From NCBI RefSeq assembly GCF_031453675.1, contig NZ_JAVIZX010000001.1, positions 1,116,001 to 1,180,000 of the forward strand: a stretch of DNA of 64,000 nucleotides. The letters are read 5' to 3'. A model generated the notes under the pieces. That model was given only the letters and a program-made list of their open reading frames with translations, did not search any database and had not been told where the DNA came from. This document shows, in pieces, positions 8,753 through 17,411 of this stretch. Position 1 is the first letter of the stretch. Each line of letters starts with the position of its first letter. Origin of the DNA: Paracidovorax wautersii. Its GTDB lineage: Bacteria; Pseudomonadota; Gammaproteobacteria; Burkholderiales; Burkholderiaceae_C. The translations under genes were made by a program, and so were the position numbers.

Positions 8753-9823
8753 ATGACCGACGCTGCCGCCCACCCCGCTGCCCCGCTCTTCGACCGCCTG
8801 GGCGTGCCCCTGCCCATCGTGCAGGGGCCCATGACCGGCTCCGACACGCCGGCCCTGGCCGCTGCCGTTTCGCAGGCCGGCGGGCTGGGCATGCTGGGCT
8901 GCGGCATGCGCTCGCCCGCCGCCATGGCCGAGGCAGCGGCCGAGGTGCGCCGCCGCACCGACCGTCCCTTCGGCATGAACCTGTTCGTGCAGGACACGCC
9001 CATGCCGGACGACGCCACCGTGCGCACCGCCCTGGAGCGCATCGCGCCGCTGTACGCGGCTTTCGGACTGAAGCCCGCCGTGCCGGCGCAGTGGTGCGAA
9101 GACTTCGCCGCGCAGTTCGAAGCGCTGATCGACGCACGCCCGGCAGTGGCCAGTTTCACCTTCGGCATCCTCACCGCCGCCCAGGTCGCGCGCCTGCAGG
9201 CGGCGGGCTGCACGGTCATCGGCACGGCCACCACCGTGGCCGAGGCCCGCGCCTGGGAGGCCGTGGGCGCCGACGCGGTCTGTGCGAGCGGGGTGGAGTC
9301 CGGCGGCCACCGCGGGACCTTCCTTGCCGACTTCGAATCCAGCCAGGTCGGCACGCTGGCCCTGGTTCCGCAGTGCGTGGACGCGCTGCGCATTCCGGTC
9401 ATCGCGGCCGGCGGCATCATGGACGGCCGCGGCATCGCCGCCGCGCGGGCGCTGGGCGCGCAGGGCGTGCAGATGGGCACGGCCTTCCTGGCCTGCCCGG
9501 AGTCAGCCATCGGCCCCGCCTACCGCGCGGCCCTGGCCCAGGCCGGCGACACCGGCACACGCCTGACCCGCGTGTTCTCGGGCCGGCCGGCGCGCGGCAT
9601 CGTCAACGCCACCATGGAGCAGCTGGCGCCCTTCGAGGCCGACGTGCCGGCCTACCCGGTGCAGAACGCGCTGATGGGCCCGGTGCGCAAGGCGGCGGCT
9701 GCGCAGGGCCGGGCCGACGCCCTGGCCCTGTGGGCCGGCCAGGGCGTGGCAGCCACGCGGCCAATGCCGGCCGGCGACATGGTGGCGCGGCTGGCGCAGG
9801 AGTGGCGGGCGGCCCGGTCCTGA
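8753..9823 (+). CDS. Nitronate monooxygenase (2-nitropropane dioxygenase family)
   Basis: FMN-dependent TIM-barrel enzyme of 356 residues that oxidises alkyl nitronates such as propionate 3-nitronate, giving aldehyde and nitrite. Supporting motifs are the N-terminal PIVQGPMTG FMN-loop, the catalytic-base segment SGVESGGHRG with His186, and the phosphate-binding AAGGIMDGRG and QMGTAFLAC segments; these are hallmarks of class I enzymes. It follows the LysR gene in the same direction, and an AT-containing dispersed repeat lies directly after the stop. Related proteins serve as enoyl reductases (FabK), but the SGGHRG motif favours nitronate chemistry. Confidence 0.88.
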   Translation: MTDAAAHPAAPLFDRLGVPLPIVQGPMTGSDTPALAAAVSQAGGLGMLGCGMRSPAAMAEAAAEVRRRTDRPFGMNLFVQDTPMPDDATVRTALERIAPLYAAFGLKPAVPAQWCEDFAAQFEALIDARPAVASFTFGILTAAQVARLQAAGCTVIGTATTVAEARAWEAVGADAVCASGVESGGHRGTFLADFESSQVGTLALVPQCVDALRIPVIAAGGIMDGRGIAAARALGAQGVQMGTAFLACPESAIGPAYRAALAQAGDTGTRLTRVFSGRPARGIVNATMEQLAPFEADVPAYPVQNALMGPVRKAAAAQGRADALALWAGQGVAATRPMPAGDMVARLAQEWRAARS

Positions 9824-9824
9824 A

Positions 9825-9884
9825 GCCAAAATGGCCTGCAGCGCCCTATCCGAAAGCGCCTGCAGCTATTCATTCGATAGCAAC
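9825..9884 (+). repeat. Dispersed AGCGC hairpin repeat, copy 1 (degenerate)
   Basis: One of five copies in the window of a ~60 bp motif built as (A)AT-GGCCTCTAGCGC-TTATCC-N-AAGCGC-AGCAGCTAT followed by an AT-rich tail. Here it is partly decayed. It sits between convergent genes (nitronate monooxygenase and the sugar transferase), where its AGCGC...GCGC stem could act as a bidirectional terminator. Confidence 0.65.
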
Positions 9885-9933
9885 CGACCACTGGCAAGAC
9901 CCTGGACGATGCGATCGGGGGGCGGCAGCGGGC

Positions 9934-10914
9934 TCAGTCCGCCATCAAGTAGCGTCCAACCAAGCTGTCGGGTAGGTACAGGCCTCGCGCCAAGTACTCG
10001 TCTAAGCGCTTGCGGTCAGGCCCGCGCAGTTTGACCACCGGCGGAACCGCCCTTGCCACGCGCGAGAACAGCAACCGCAGCTTGAGCGGCGTGCGGCGCC
10101 AGTCGCCTAGCAGGTGGTACTGGAAAGGCCCCTGCTCGGCATTGGTCAGGCTCAGCACATAGCCCCCACGCATGCGCATGGCGCATTGCATGGCCAGGTG
10201 GATGCTGAGGTAGCTGGGCAGATCGATGTTCTGGCGCACCAGGTCGTAGATGCCCTGCTCGCGCAAGCATTCGATGTACTCCTCGCCCGTGCGCGCGATC
10301 GCCCGGCCGTCGAACTCGGCCAGCGCATCGGCGGCAAAGCGACTGCCGGGCGGCGCTGCGAGAAACCAGCTTTCCACCACCGGACAAACCGGGTCGGTGG
10401 TGAAGCGGCCGAGGTAGTACGCCACCAGATCGCTCTGCGCCTGCTGCTGCGCGTCGATCACCCAGTCGAGCGACTGCGTGAGCACGGTACTGGCGTCGAT
10501 CCAGATACCGCCGAAGCGGTGCAGCAGCGCCAGGCGGATCCAATCGGCGCGCTTGGCGGGCGCCACCTGCGCCAGGACGGGCGGCGCGTCGGGGATCAGC
10601 TCGCGCACCTGCGCATCGTTCAGCACCCGCACCTCGAAGCCTGGGTTCATGCGCCGCCAGTTGTCGATGCAGCGCGCAATCAGAAGCGGAAGCGTGTCGC
10701 TGTTCCAGTAGGTCCAGACCACGCGGGGAATAGCCGCAACAGGCGCTGCCCCCGTCGGCACGTCCTGCGCAGCGGGGATGCGATAGATCTCTTGGGCGAC
10801 GGCAGGATGGGGCTCCAGCGTGCGGGGGAATGCGGTGAAGAAACGCTTCAGCCCTGCGGCAAGCCACAGCTCTCCACGGTTTTTGAGGGTGAGGGAGGAA
10901 GAGGGAGACGTCAT
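9934..10914 (-). CDS. Capsular polysaccharide synthesis-type sugar transferase
   Basis: A 326-residue protein of the Caps_synth/DXD sugar-transferase group, which moves a nucleotide-sugar residue onto a growing surface glycan on the cytoplasmic face. Family marks are IPRVVWTYWNSD (about 75-86), ADWIRLALLHRFGGIWIDAS with its acidic site, and VVESWFLAAPPGS. The ATG at 10914 overlaps the TGA of the GT2 gene upstream (ATGA). It is the last of four translationally coupled genes. It is clearly paralogous to the divergent gene at 14587, with which it shares WTYWN, the DW(I/V)RL...GG.W.DA core and VKLRG near the C-terminus. The sugar is unknown. Confidence 0.85.
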   Translation of the reverse strand: MTSPSSSLTLKNRGELWLAAGLKRFFTAFPRTLEPHPAVAQEIYRIPAAQDVPTGAAPVAAIPRVVWTYWNSDTLPLLIARCIDNWRRMNPGFEVRVLNDAQVRELIPDAPPVLAQVAPAKRADWIRLALLHRFGGIWIDASTVLTQSLDWVIDAQQQAQSDLVAYYLGRFTTDPVCPVVESWFLAAPPGSRFAADALAEFDGRAIARTGEEYIECLREQGIYDLVRQNIDLPSYLSIHLAMQCAMRMRGGYVLSLTNAEQGPFQYHLLGDWRRTPLKLRLLFSRVARAVPPVVKLRGPDRKRLDEYLARGLYLPDSLVGRYLMAD

Positions 10915-11975
10915 CGTGGGCGGTAAGCGTACCAGCGGGTGAGCTTGGCGCGGCGCAGCCACCAGCCGCGCAGCAGGTAGGCGCGCAGCAGTTCGGACAG
11001 CGTCATGGGCGAGGCTTGCGCGAAGTCCTGCCGGAACCGGTCGGACGCCGCTTGCAAGGCAGCCCGCGGCTCCAGCTCCGCCCAGCGCGGCAAGCTGCGC
11101 TGGGCACCGATGAGGCTGCGCGCGCATTGGTGCGCCAACGCAAAGCGCAGGCTGTCCGGCAAAGGGTGGTTGCCGTGCGCGGCAGCATAGGCGTTCAAAA
11201 AGCCCGCCAGTGCGGCAGATTGGTCGTGCGCCTTGCGCAGATTCATGCTGGACAGAATGCTGCCATCGCGCTGGCGGTAGGCCACCCAGGGCCGGTCTAC
11301 GTAGAAAAAGCTTTGAGCCAGCAGCGCCAGTTGGGGCATGGTGGCGAGGTCTTCGAAATAGCGCCCGGCGGGAAAACGCAGCCCGCCTGCCCACAAGGCG
11401 CGACGCGAGATCTTGGACCACGCATGCAGTTGCCCGGTGCGCAGCAGCCCAGCGGCGAGCAAGCGACCATCGCGCTGCGGGCCGCCGGCAGCACCGGCGA
11501 AGGTGCGCCTGTGGCGCTCTCCGCGCAGCCAGTGCTTTAATCGTTCACGCGCGCGCCACACCTGAAAGTCGCACACCACCACATCCACCGGGTGCTGGAG
11601 AACCACGGCATGCAGCTGTGCGATGGCGCCGGGGAGCAGCTTGTCGTCGGAATCGAGAAACCACAGGTAGTCGCCGCGCGCCGCATCGATCATCGTGTTG
11701 CGCGCAGCGCTCAAACCGACATTGGCCGCGTGGCGCAGCAATGTCAGGCGACCTGGCCAACGCGCCGCCAGGGCCTGCATGAGCGAGGCGGAGCCGTCGG
11801 TGGAGCAGTCGTCCAACAGCAGCACCTCAATGGCTTGGCCAGCAGCGTCGCCAGTGGGCCATTGCGCCATCACGGACTCGACGCATTCTTCAAGATAGTC
11901 CTGCACGTTGTACACGGGGATGAGGACGCTCAGCCAAGGCGTCAGCGATGGCGCCGCCGATGGAGAGACCGTCAT
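10911..11975 (-). CDS. Glycosyltransferase family 2
   Basis: GT-A-fold glycosyltransferase of 354 residues. The N-terminal catalytic domain has LSVLIPVYNVQDYLEECVES, the UDP-sugar-binding LLDDCSTDGS, the NVGLSAARNTMIDAARGDY segment, and the metal-binding FLDSDD. The C-terminal part is family-variable. It should add one sugar to the surface polysaccharide repeat. It overlaps both neighbours by 4 bp, so the cluster is translationally coupled. The C-terminal helices ending SELLRAYLLRGWWLRR are basic and may associate with the membrane. Donor and acceptor are unknown. Confidence 0.92.
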   Translation of the reverse strand: MTVSPSAAPSLTPWLSVLIPVYNVQDYLEECVESVMAQWPTGDAAGQAIEVLLLDDCSTDGSASLMQALAARWPGRLTLLRHAANVGLSAARNTMIDAARGDYLWFLDSDDKLLPGAIAQLHAVVLQHPVDVVVCDFQVWRARERLKHWLRGERHRRTFAGAAGGPQRDGRLLAAGLLRTGQLHAWSKISRRALWAGGLRFPAGRYFEDLATMPQLALLAQSFFYVDRPWVAYRQRDGSILSSMNLRKAHDQSAALAGFLNAYAAAHGNHPLPDSLRFALAHQCARSLIGAQRSLPRWAELEPRAALQAASDRFRQDFAQASPMTLSELLRAYLLRGWWLRRAKLTRWYAYRPR

Positions 11976-13117
11976 GCGTGGCCTCTCGGCGGCTGTGCGA
12001 TCACGCGCTGCAGCAGCGACTCGTAGCGCTGCGTCATCACCTGTAGCGTGTAGTGTTCCAGGGCGTCCTGGCGTGCCTGCAGCGCCATACGCTGGGCCTC
12101 CTGCGGCTGGGTCAGCAACTGATGCAGCGCATCGGCCAACGCGGCCGGGTCTTCATGCGCCACGCGCAGGCCGTTGCGCCCGTGGTCGATCACGTCCTGC
12201 ACGCCGACCACGTCCGTGCCGACCACGGCACAGCCCGCCGCCATGGCTTCGATCAGCGCGAGCGGCATGCCTTCGTAATGGGTTGACAGCACGAACACCG
12301 CATGACGCATCAAAAGGCCTGGCATGTCGGCACAATGGCCCAAAAACTCCACCTGCTGCTGCAGGCCCAGACTGTCGCGCAAATGCTCCAGCTTGCGCTT
12401 CACGCCGGCCTTGCCGCCGCCTGCCAGCCGTACCGCCGGGGCCATGCCTCTGTCACGCAGGAGCGCCACGGCGCGCAGCAGCGTGGCGTGGTCTTTCTGG
12501 CGGGCAAAGCGTGCCGACATCACGATGGCAGGCTCGCGCGTGCTCAACGGGCGCTGACCGGCTTCGGCGAACGGCTCCGGGCGGATGCCGTTGGAGATCG
12601 CCTCGGTACGGTCAGATGGGAACCCCCGTGCCAACAGACTGCGGCGCACTCCCTCGGAGCACCCCACGATGGCAGCCGTGCGCTGGCTGAGCCACAGAGC
12701 CTGCCGCAGCCTCCAGGCGGTGTAGCGCTCGCGTGAGTTGTGTTCGACATGTACCAGGTACGGCACGCCGGCCAGCAGCCCCGCGTACCGGCCCCAAAGA
12801 TGCTCGCTGAAGCCGTGCGCCACCAGCACGTCGGGGCGGTAGGCGCGGCACAGCGCGGCAAGCGCCCAAACGGTGGCTGCGTGCGACCAGCCTGGCACCA
12901 CCTGCACTGGCAAGCCTTGGGCCCGCACCGCTGCCAGACGCTCGGGCGTCGTGGTGCGCTTGCGACGTAGCACCAGCAGGGGTTCCAACGCACCCGACTC
13001 CGCATGCGCTCGCACCAGATCGACGGCCACCTGCGTGGCGCCCGAAAAACCGCCTGTCACGAAGTGCAGCACGCGCGGCCTGCGCGCAAGCACCCCGGAA
13101 GGTGGGGCGAAACTCAT
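11972..13117 (-). CDS. Glycosyltransferase family 4
   Basis: GT-B-fold glycosyltransferase of 381 residues. The N-terminal half begins PRVLHFVTGGFSGATQVAVDL and contains the VAHGFSEHLWGRY acceptor-side segment. The C-terminal Rossmann half has SARFARQKDHATLLRAVALL, the donor-binding VLSTHYEGMPLALIEAMAAG (the EX7E-type motif) and the closing loop after it. This is the GT1_Gtf/WbpH-like type common in O-antigen and exopolysaccharide loci. Start and stop codons overlap the neighbouring genes by 4 bp each. Confidence 0.92.
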   Translation of the reverse strand: MSFAPPSGVLARRPRVLHFVTGGFSGATQVAVDLVRAHAESGALEPLLVLRRKRTTTPERLAAVRAQGLPVQVVPGWSHAATVWALAALCRAYRPDVLVAHGFSEHLWGRYAGLLAGVPYLVHVEHNSRERYTAWRLRQALWLSQRTAAIVGCSEGVRRSLLARGFPSDRTEAISNGIRPEPFAEAGQRPLSTREPAIVMSARFARQKDHATLLRAVALLRDRGMAPAVRLAGGGKAGVKRKLEHLRDSLGLQQQVEFLGHCADMPGLLMRHAVFVLSTHYEGMPLALIEAMAAGCAVVGTDVVGVQDVIDHGRNGLRVAHEDPAALADALHQLLTQPQEAQRMALQARQDALEHYTLQVMTQRYESLLQRVIAQPPRGHA

Positions 13118-14409
13118 GCTGCAGTCGCGTGCGCCGCGTCACGCTCCATTCCGACAACCGCCGCCCATTGCAGCATGGTGAGAAACAAGTAGCCCATGAT
13201 GCCGCTGTTGTGTGCAAAAAAGACCTGCGTCAGGCCAAACCCAATGTACAGCACCGGAACACACAACCCGGATACCCGCATCGCCAGCCATTGAGCCTGC
13301 CAACCCGGGGATTGGTTCTCAAACGCCACCATCCTGCGTTTTGAAGGCCACAGCAGATAGATGGGCCAAAAATACAGTGCGAGCAGACAGGTGACTCCCA
13401 CCAAGCCCGCCTTCACAAAAACATCGAGCACCTCGTTGTGCACATAAACGTATTCGGTGATGGCCGGCTGGTACAAGCCTGCAGCAACGCGCTTCGTTTT
13501 TTCCTCGATGTACTGCGCGGTTGTCCAACCGAATACGGGCCGCTCCCAGCCCAGGTCCCAGGCAAAGCGCCAATGTTCCAAGCGCTGGCCGACCGAAGAG
13601 TCCGCTGAGCCCTGATTCTGGTACTCCTGCACCTCGGTCTGCATGATCTGCCAACGTTCTTCCAGCACATGGCGATTGGCCACGCCCACGGCCATCACCA
13701 CAACGGCCACGGCAACGATCACGCCGCCCAGCATACGGCGGTTGAACCGCAGCACAAACCACAGTCCCACTGGCAGTGCCAGCAGCAGCGCGAGCCAACC
13801 GCCACGGGACTGCGACAACACCGATGCATTGAGTGCACCGGCAGTCGCCAATGCCCCGACCGCGATGATCCAAGGACTCAGCCGCTTGCGCTGCGCCATC
13901 AACTGGGCCGCCAGCATGGCGCCCAGCAACAACGCGAGATTGCCCCACTGGATGGCGTTGGTACGGCCGGTCGGAAAGCCCGAGGCCCGGGGCTGGCCCT
14001 CCATCCAGACCTGCCAAAGAGCCACGCCGCCTGCGCCAATGCAGCCAACCAACAATCCCCAGAACGACGCCGATGGGCGCGGCGGGCACGCCACCACGAA
14101 CAGCAGGCACACGGCACCCAGATAGAACTTCATGGGGCGATCCCACTGATTCCATCCAGGTTCTGGATAGGCAAGGATGAACCAGAAAGATCCCATGCCT
14201 ACGATCAGGGCTGCGAACACCAGGCTCCTTCCATCCGGCTTGCGCGCAATCCAGTGCGGCAACGCAGCCAGTGCGCCCAGCAACAGGAGCAGGGCGCCGT
14301 AAGAGTAGCCCGAGGCAACCGCTACAGCCAAGGCCGGCACCAGGAACGCAGCCAGGGTGGTGAGCTGCCGCGGCCATGGAGCAGGGCCAACAAAAGATTG
14401 AAGATTCAT
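13114..14409 (-). CDS. O-antigen ligase / Wzy_C-family membrane protein
   Basis: A 431-residue polytopic inner-membrane protein with about ten to twelve helices and a large periplasmic loop. The loop carries SQSRGGWLALLLALPVG, the pattern of the Wzy_C (WaaL/PglL-like) domain, and later YVYVHNEVLDVFVKAGLVG, where the conserved periplasmic H(N) of this family lies. Members polymerise or ligate lipid-linked glycan; ligase and polymerase cannot be told apart here. The start is the ATG at 14409; an adjacent in-frame TTG is less likely. It heads the four-gene cluster. Its coding DNA is visibly less GC-rich than the core genes. Confidence 0.85.
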   Translation of the reverse strand: MNLQSFVGPAPWPRQLTTLAAFLVPALAVAVASGYSYGALLLLLGALAALPHWIARKPDGRSLVFAALIVGMGSFWFILAYPEPGWNQWDRPMKFYLGAVCLLFVVACPPRPSASFWGLLVGCIGAGGVALWQVWMEGQPRASGFPTGRTNAIQWGNLALLLGAMLAAQLMAQRKRLSPWIIAVGALATAGALNASVLSQSRGGWLALLLALPVGLWFVLRFNRRMLGGVIVAVAVVVMAVGVANRHVLEERWQIMQTEVQEYQNQGSADSSVGQRLEHWRFAWDLGWERPVFGWTTAQYIEEKTKRVAAGLYQPAITEYVYVHNEVLDVFVKAGLVGVTCLLALYFWPIYLLWPSKRRMVAFENQSPGWQAQWLAMRVSGLCVPVLYIGFGLTQVFFAHNSGIMGYLFLTMLQWAAVVGMERDAAHATAA

Positions 14410-14586
14410 CAAAAAGAGCTTGCCAGCGCGGCAAGCCGTTCAAAGTGGGGGAAAGGCCCGGACGCATCTCACGCCGCGTCAGACCGTTGTACAGCCATAC
14501 GCTGTGGCGGCGGGATCGTAACCTGACGGACAAGGTGCCAGAATCCCACGGTCTGTTTTTGCACCATCGGGTACTTCCCTGACTCC
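14410..14586. promoter_or_regulatory. Divergent promoter region of the polysaccharide genes
   Basis: The 177 bp between the start codons of the ligase-like gene (minus) and the second sugar transferase (plus) must hold both promoters. It is somewhat AT-richer than the flanks. I could not assign -35/-10 boxes with confidence. Confidence 0.45.
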
Positions 14587-15561
14587 ATGACACGTTCTTT
14601 GCCCGCTGCCCTGTTCCGAACCGTTTATCGGCTTTTCACGCTGCTCAAGCCGAATCGCGGTAGTTCCTTTTCCAACGCTGCGCAGTCGCTTGTGTTCACC
14701 GGAAATGAATCAACAGCATCGGTTTCACAAACCGCCAAGCCACCGATCCCCCGGAAGATCTGGACCTATTGGAATGCGGAGACCCCGGACGCGATGGTGC
14801 GCCAATGCATCGCCAACTGGGCCACACAGTGCCCCGGATTCACCGTCCATGTACTGAACAGCCGAAATCTGACCGAGTGGATTCCTGAACAGGATTTGCC
14901 GACCCATTTCGCCACGCTGCATCCCACCAAACAATCGGACTGGGTCCGGCTCTATGTGGTCCGGCACCATGGTGGCTATTGGCTGGATGCCACCATCCTG
15001 CTCACGCAACCACTGTCGTGGCTGGACAGTGCTCGGGGCGGTATCTCAGCGGAGTTTGCCGGCTTTTATCTAGAAGGCTACACCCATGATGCGCACTTCC
15101 CGGTGATCGAAAGCTGGGCGTTCGGCGCCCCAGCCCATTCTTCCTTTGTGAGCGCTTGGCAGGACGAGTTTAACCAAGCCCTCATCCTTCAGGGAACTGA
15201 TCAGTATCTGCAGGAAATCCAGGCCACAACCGAGGGCGAAACACTGCTGCAAGGCATAGCAGACCCGGCTTATCTGCTGATACATGTCGCCGCGCAGCGG
15301 GTTCTGCGGCGTACGAATGCCTATCGGCTGGCACTGTTCAAGGCAGAGGACACGGCCTTCTTCTACCAGAAGGCGGTGCGCTGGAAGTGGTATCTGCTCT
15401 ACCCGCGGCTATGCCTGGTGCCAGCCGACGCGCAGATCGCGCCGTTGGTCAAGCTGCGCGGTGGCGAGCGACGGCATTTCGCGCAGCTCTTCGCGCAGCA
15501 CGGGGAGCCTGCGGCCGACAGCCTGTGGGGCCGGGCCTGCCGCCCGGCGGCGCCGCGCTGA
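14587..15561 (+). CDS. Capsular polysaccharide synthesis-type sugar transferase (second copy)
   Basis: A 324-residue paralogue of the gene at 9934. It has IPRKIWTYWNAETPD (about 55-70), QSDWVRLYVVRHHGGYWLDA with the acidic catalytic region, VIESWAFGAPAHSSF and a C-terminal PLVKLRGGERRHF. The N-terminal ~50 residues are variable. It is transcribed away from the four-gene cluster and ends at a strong GC hairpin shared with the convergent zinc-protein gene. Base composition is lower in GC than in the flanking core genes, consistent with transfer of the whole polysaccharide block. The donor sugar is unknown. Confidence 0.84.
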   Translation: MTRSLPAALFRTVYRLFTLLKPNRGSSFSNAAQSLVFTGNESTASVSQTAKPPIPRKIWTYWNAETPDAMVRQCIANWATQCPGFTVHVLNSRNLTEWIPEQDLPTHFATLHPTKQSDWVRLYVVRHHGGYWLDATILLTQPLSWLDSARGGISAEFAGFYLEGYTHDAHFPVIESWAFGAPAHSSFVSAWQDEFNQALILQGTDQYLQEIQATTEGETLLQGIADPAYLLIHVAAQRVLRRTNAYRLALFKAEDTAFFYQKAVRWKWYLLYPRLCLVPADAQIAPLVKLRGGERRHFAQLFAQHGEPAADSLWGRACRPAAPR

Positions 15562-15562
15562 A

Positions 15563-15608
15563 GCCCTGCCGCCCCGCGGTCGAAGCGCGGGGGCCGGAGA
15601 GGCAGGGG
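15563..15608. terminator. Convergent GC-rich terminator hairpin
   Basis: An inverted repeat pairs CCCTGCC with GGCAGGG as the outer stem and CCCCGCG with CGCGGGG as the inner stem around a GTCGAAG loop. It sits between convergent stop codons. There is no clear T-run, so it may act as a hairpin barrier for both strands. Confidence 0.6.
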
Positions 15609-15609
15609 G

Positions 15610-15816
15610 TCAGTGCCCCGCGTGCACCACCTCGCCCGCCTTCAGGCGGTACACCGTGCCGCAGTATGGGCACTTGGCCTCGCCGGTGTGGGCCACGTCC
15701 AGATACACCTTGGGGTGGGTGTTCCACAGCTTCATGTCGGCTTTGGGGCTGGGACAGAAGACGCCGCCCTGGGGATTGAGGTCTTTGGCGAGGAGTTCGA
15801 TGACAGCTTGGGACAT
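15610..15816 (-). CDS. zf-CHCC (NDUFS6-like) zinc-finger protein
   Basis: A 68-residue protein with one zinc site of the CHCC type: a Cys in GVFCPSP, a His in NTHPKVYLDV and the pair in AKCPYCGTVYRL. This is the fold of the bacterial relatives of the mitochondrial complex I subunit NDUFS6. It is well conserved in beta-proteobacteria and commonly lies next to ilvE, as here, where only 5 bp separate the ilvE stop from this start. The two are almost certainly co-transcribed. The function in bacteria is not established; a link to Fe-S or respiratory assembly would be inference. Confidence 0.88.
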   Translation of the reverse strand: MSQAVIELLAKDLNPQGGVFCPSPKADMKLWNTHPKVYLDVAHTGEAKCPYCGTVYRLKAGEVVHAGH

Positions 15817-15821
15817 GGCGT

Positions 15822-16760
15822 TCAGACCTTGGCGAGCCAGTGGGCGTACTTGGGATTGCGGCCGTTGACGATGTCGAAGAAGGCCTTCTGGATTTTCTCG
15901 GTGACCGGGCCGCGGCTGCCGGCCCCGATGGCGATGCGGTCGAGCTCTCGGATGGGCGTGACTTCGGCCGCTGTGCCGGTGAAGAAGGCCTCGTCGGCGA
16001 TGTAGACCTCGTCGCGGGTGATGCGCTTTTGCACCAGCTCGATACCCAGATCCTGGCAGATGTGGAAGATGGTGTTGCGGGTGATGCCGTTGAGCGCGCC
16101 GGCCGACAGGTCGGGCGTATAGACCACGCCGTTCTTGACCACGAAGACGTTCTCGCCGGCACCTTCAGACACGAAGCCCGAGGCGTCCAGCAGCAGCGCC
16201 TCGTCATAGCCGTCGTCCAGCGCTTCCATGTTGGCCAGGATCGAGTTGCTGTAGTTGCTCACGGCCTTGGCCTGCGTCATCGTGATGTTGACGTGGTGGC
16301 GGGTGTAGCTGCTGGTCTTCACGCGGATGCCGCGCTGCATGCCTTCTTCGCCCAGATACGCGCCCCAGGCCCAGGCGGCCACCATCAGATGGATCTGGTT
16401 GCCGCGGGGGGACACGCCCAGCTTCTGCGAGCCGATCCAGGTGAGCGGGCGCAGGTAGCACGATTCCAGCTGGTTCTCGCGCACCACGGCCTTTTGCGCC
16501 TCGTTCACTTCTTCCTTGCTGAACGGGATCGCCATGCGCAGGATCTTGGCGCTGTTGAACAGACGCTCGGTGTGCTCTTCCAGGCGGAAGATGGCCGTGC
16601 CCTGCTCCGTCTTGTAGGCACGCACGCCCTCGAACGCCCCGCAACCGTAGTGCAGCGTGTGCGTCAGCACGTGGATCTTGGCATCGCGCCAGTCGACCAT
16701 CTGGCCGTCCATCCAGATCTTGCCGTCACGGTCGGCCATCGAGGGAACTACGGGGCTCAT
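15822..16760 (-). CDS. ilvE: Branched-chain amino acid aminotransferase
   Basis: PLP-dependent fold-type IV transaminase of 312 residues that catalyses the last step of valine, leucine and isoleucine synthesis and the first step of their breakdown. It has the N-terminal GKIWMDGQMVDW, HTLHYGCGAFEGVRAY at the active-site entrance, the PLP-binding Lys165 in TMTQAKAVSNY, and the phosphate-binding GITRNTI and FFTGTAAEV segments. The length matches the family. It is the first gene of a pair with the zinc protein and lies downstream of the small membrane protein gene, also on the minus strand. Confidence 0.96.
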   Translation of the reverse strand: MSPVVPSMADRDGKIWMDGQMVDWRDAKIHVLTHTLHYGCGAFEGVRAYKTEQGTAIFRLEEHTERLFNSAKILRMAIPFSKEEVNEAQKAVVRENQLESCYLRPLTWIGSQKLGVSPRGNQIHLMVAAWAWGAYLGEEGMQRGIRVKTSSYTRHHVNITMTQAKAVSNYSNSILANMEALDDGYDEALLLDASGFVSEGAGENVFVVKNGVVYTPDLSAGALNGITRNTIFHICQDLGIELVQKRITRDEVYIADEAFFTGTAAEVTPIRELDRIAIGAGSRGPVTEKIQKAFFDIVNGRNPKYAHWLAKV

Positions 16761-16805
16761 GGGTATCCTTTGGAATGGGAGAAGTAAATCGCCGAACCGG
16801 CAATT

Positions 16806-17246
16806 TTACGGTTCCGATGCCGGGAGCGCAGCGGGGGCGGCTTCCGGACTGTCCTGCACCGGCGGGCGCTCCAGCTCCCAGCGCACCAGGCGGCCCCCGC
16901 GGAATTCGCAGGTCACGTGGGACTGCGTGCCGTCGGTCCAGCGGTACAGCTCGGGCTCCTCGCCCTCCTTCGACAGGGGCTGGCCCAGCGCGCGCGTCAT
17001 GGCCACCACATGCATGAGGTTCACGCCTTCGCGCAGCTTGGCATTGAGCATCACGGCGCTGCCCACGTAGCCGATGGGCCGGTTGGCGGCCTTGTTCATC
17101 ACGTTCATGAGCCGGGTGAAATGCAGCAGCGCCCACATGATGAGGCCACCACCCACGGCCAACAGGCCCTGCCAGCCGTAGGAGCGCCAGGCCAGGCCCA
17201 GCAGCACCAGCAAGCCCAGGGGAATGAGAATTTTGCGCAGATTCAT
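16806..17246 (-). CDS. Small membrane protein of unknown function
   Basis: A 146-residue protein with one or two N-terminal membrane helices (ILIPLGLLVLLGLAW and LLAVGGGLIMWALLHF, about 5-50). A soluble tail follows, including ELYRWTDGTQSHVTCEFRGG. The ATG at 17246 is chosen over one three codons upstream because it leads straight into the hydrophobic segment. It follows radA on the same strand after 165 bp. Similar short proteins occur near radA in related genomes, sometimes under misleading enzyme names. I assign no function. Confidence 0.7.
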   Translation of the reverse strand: MNLRKILIPLGLLVLLGLAWRSYGWQGLLAVGGGLIMWALLHFTRLMNVMNKAANRPIGYVGSAVMLNAKLREGVNLMHVVAMTRALGQPLSKEGEEPELYRWTDGTQSHVTCEFRGGRLVRWELERPPVQDSPEAAPAALPASEP

Positions 17247-17411
17247 GGGCCGCATTGTCCTATGCGCACGCGGTCCCCTTCGTGTGGAAGGTGCGTAGGG
17301 GCTGGCCCTGAGAAGGTCAGTGGGCCCCAACGCCAGGACATCGCGGCCGGGCGACCTGGCGATCGCTGGGCAGGCCCTACGAACGACGTCCGACGGCGTA
17401 AGCCACCGCTG

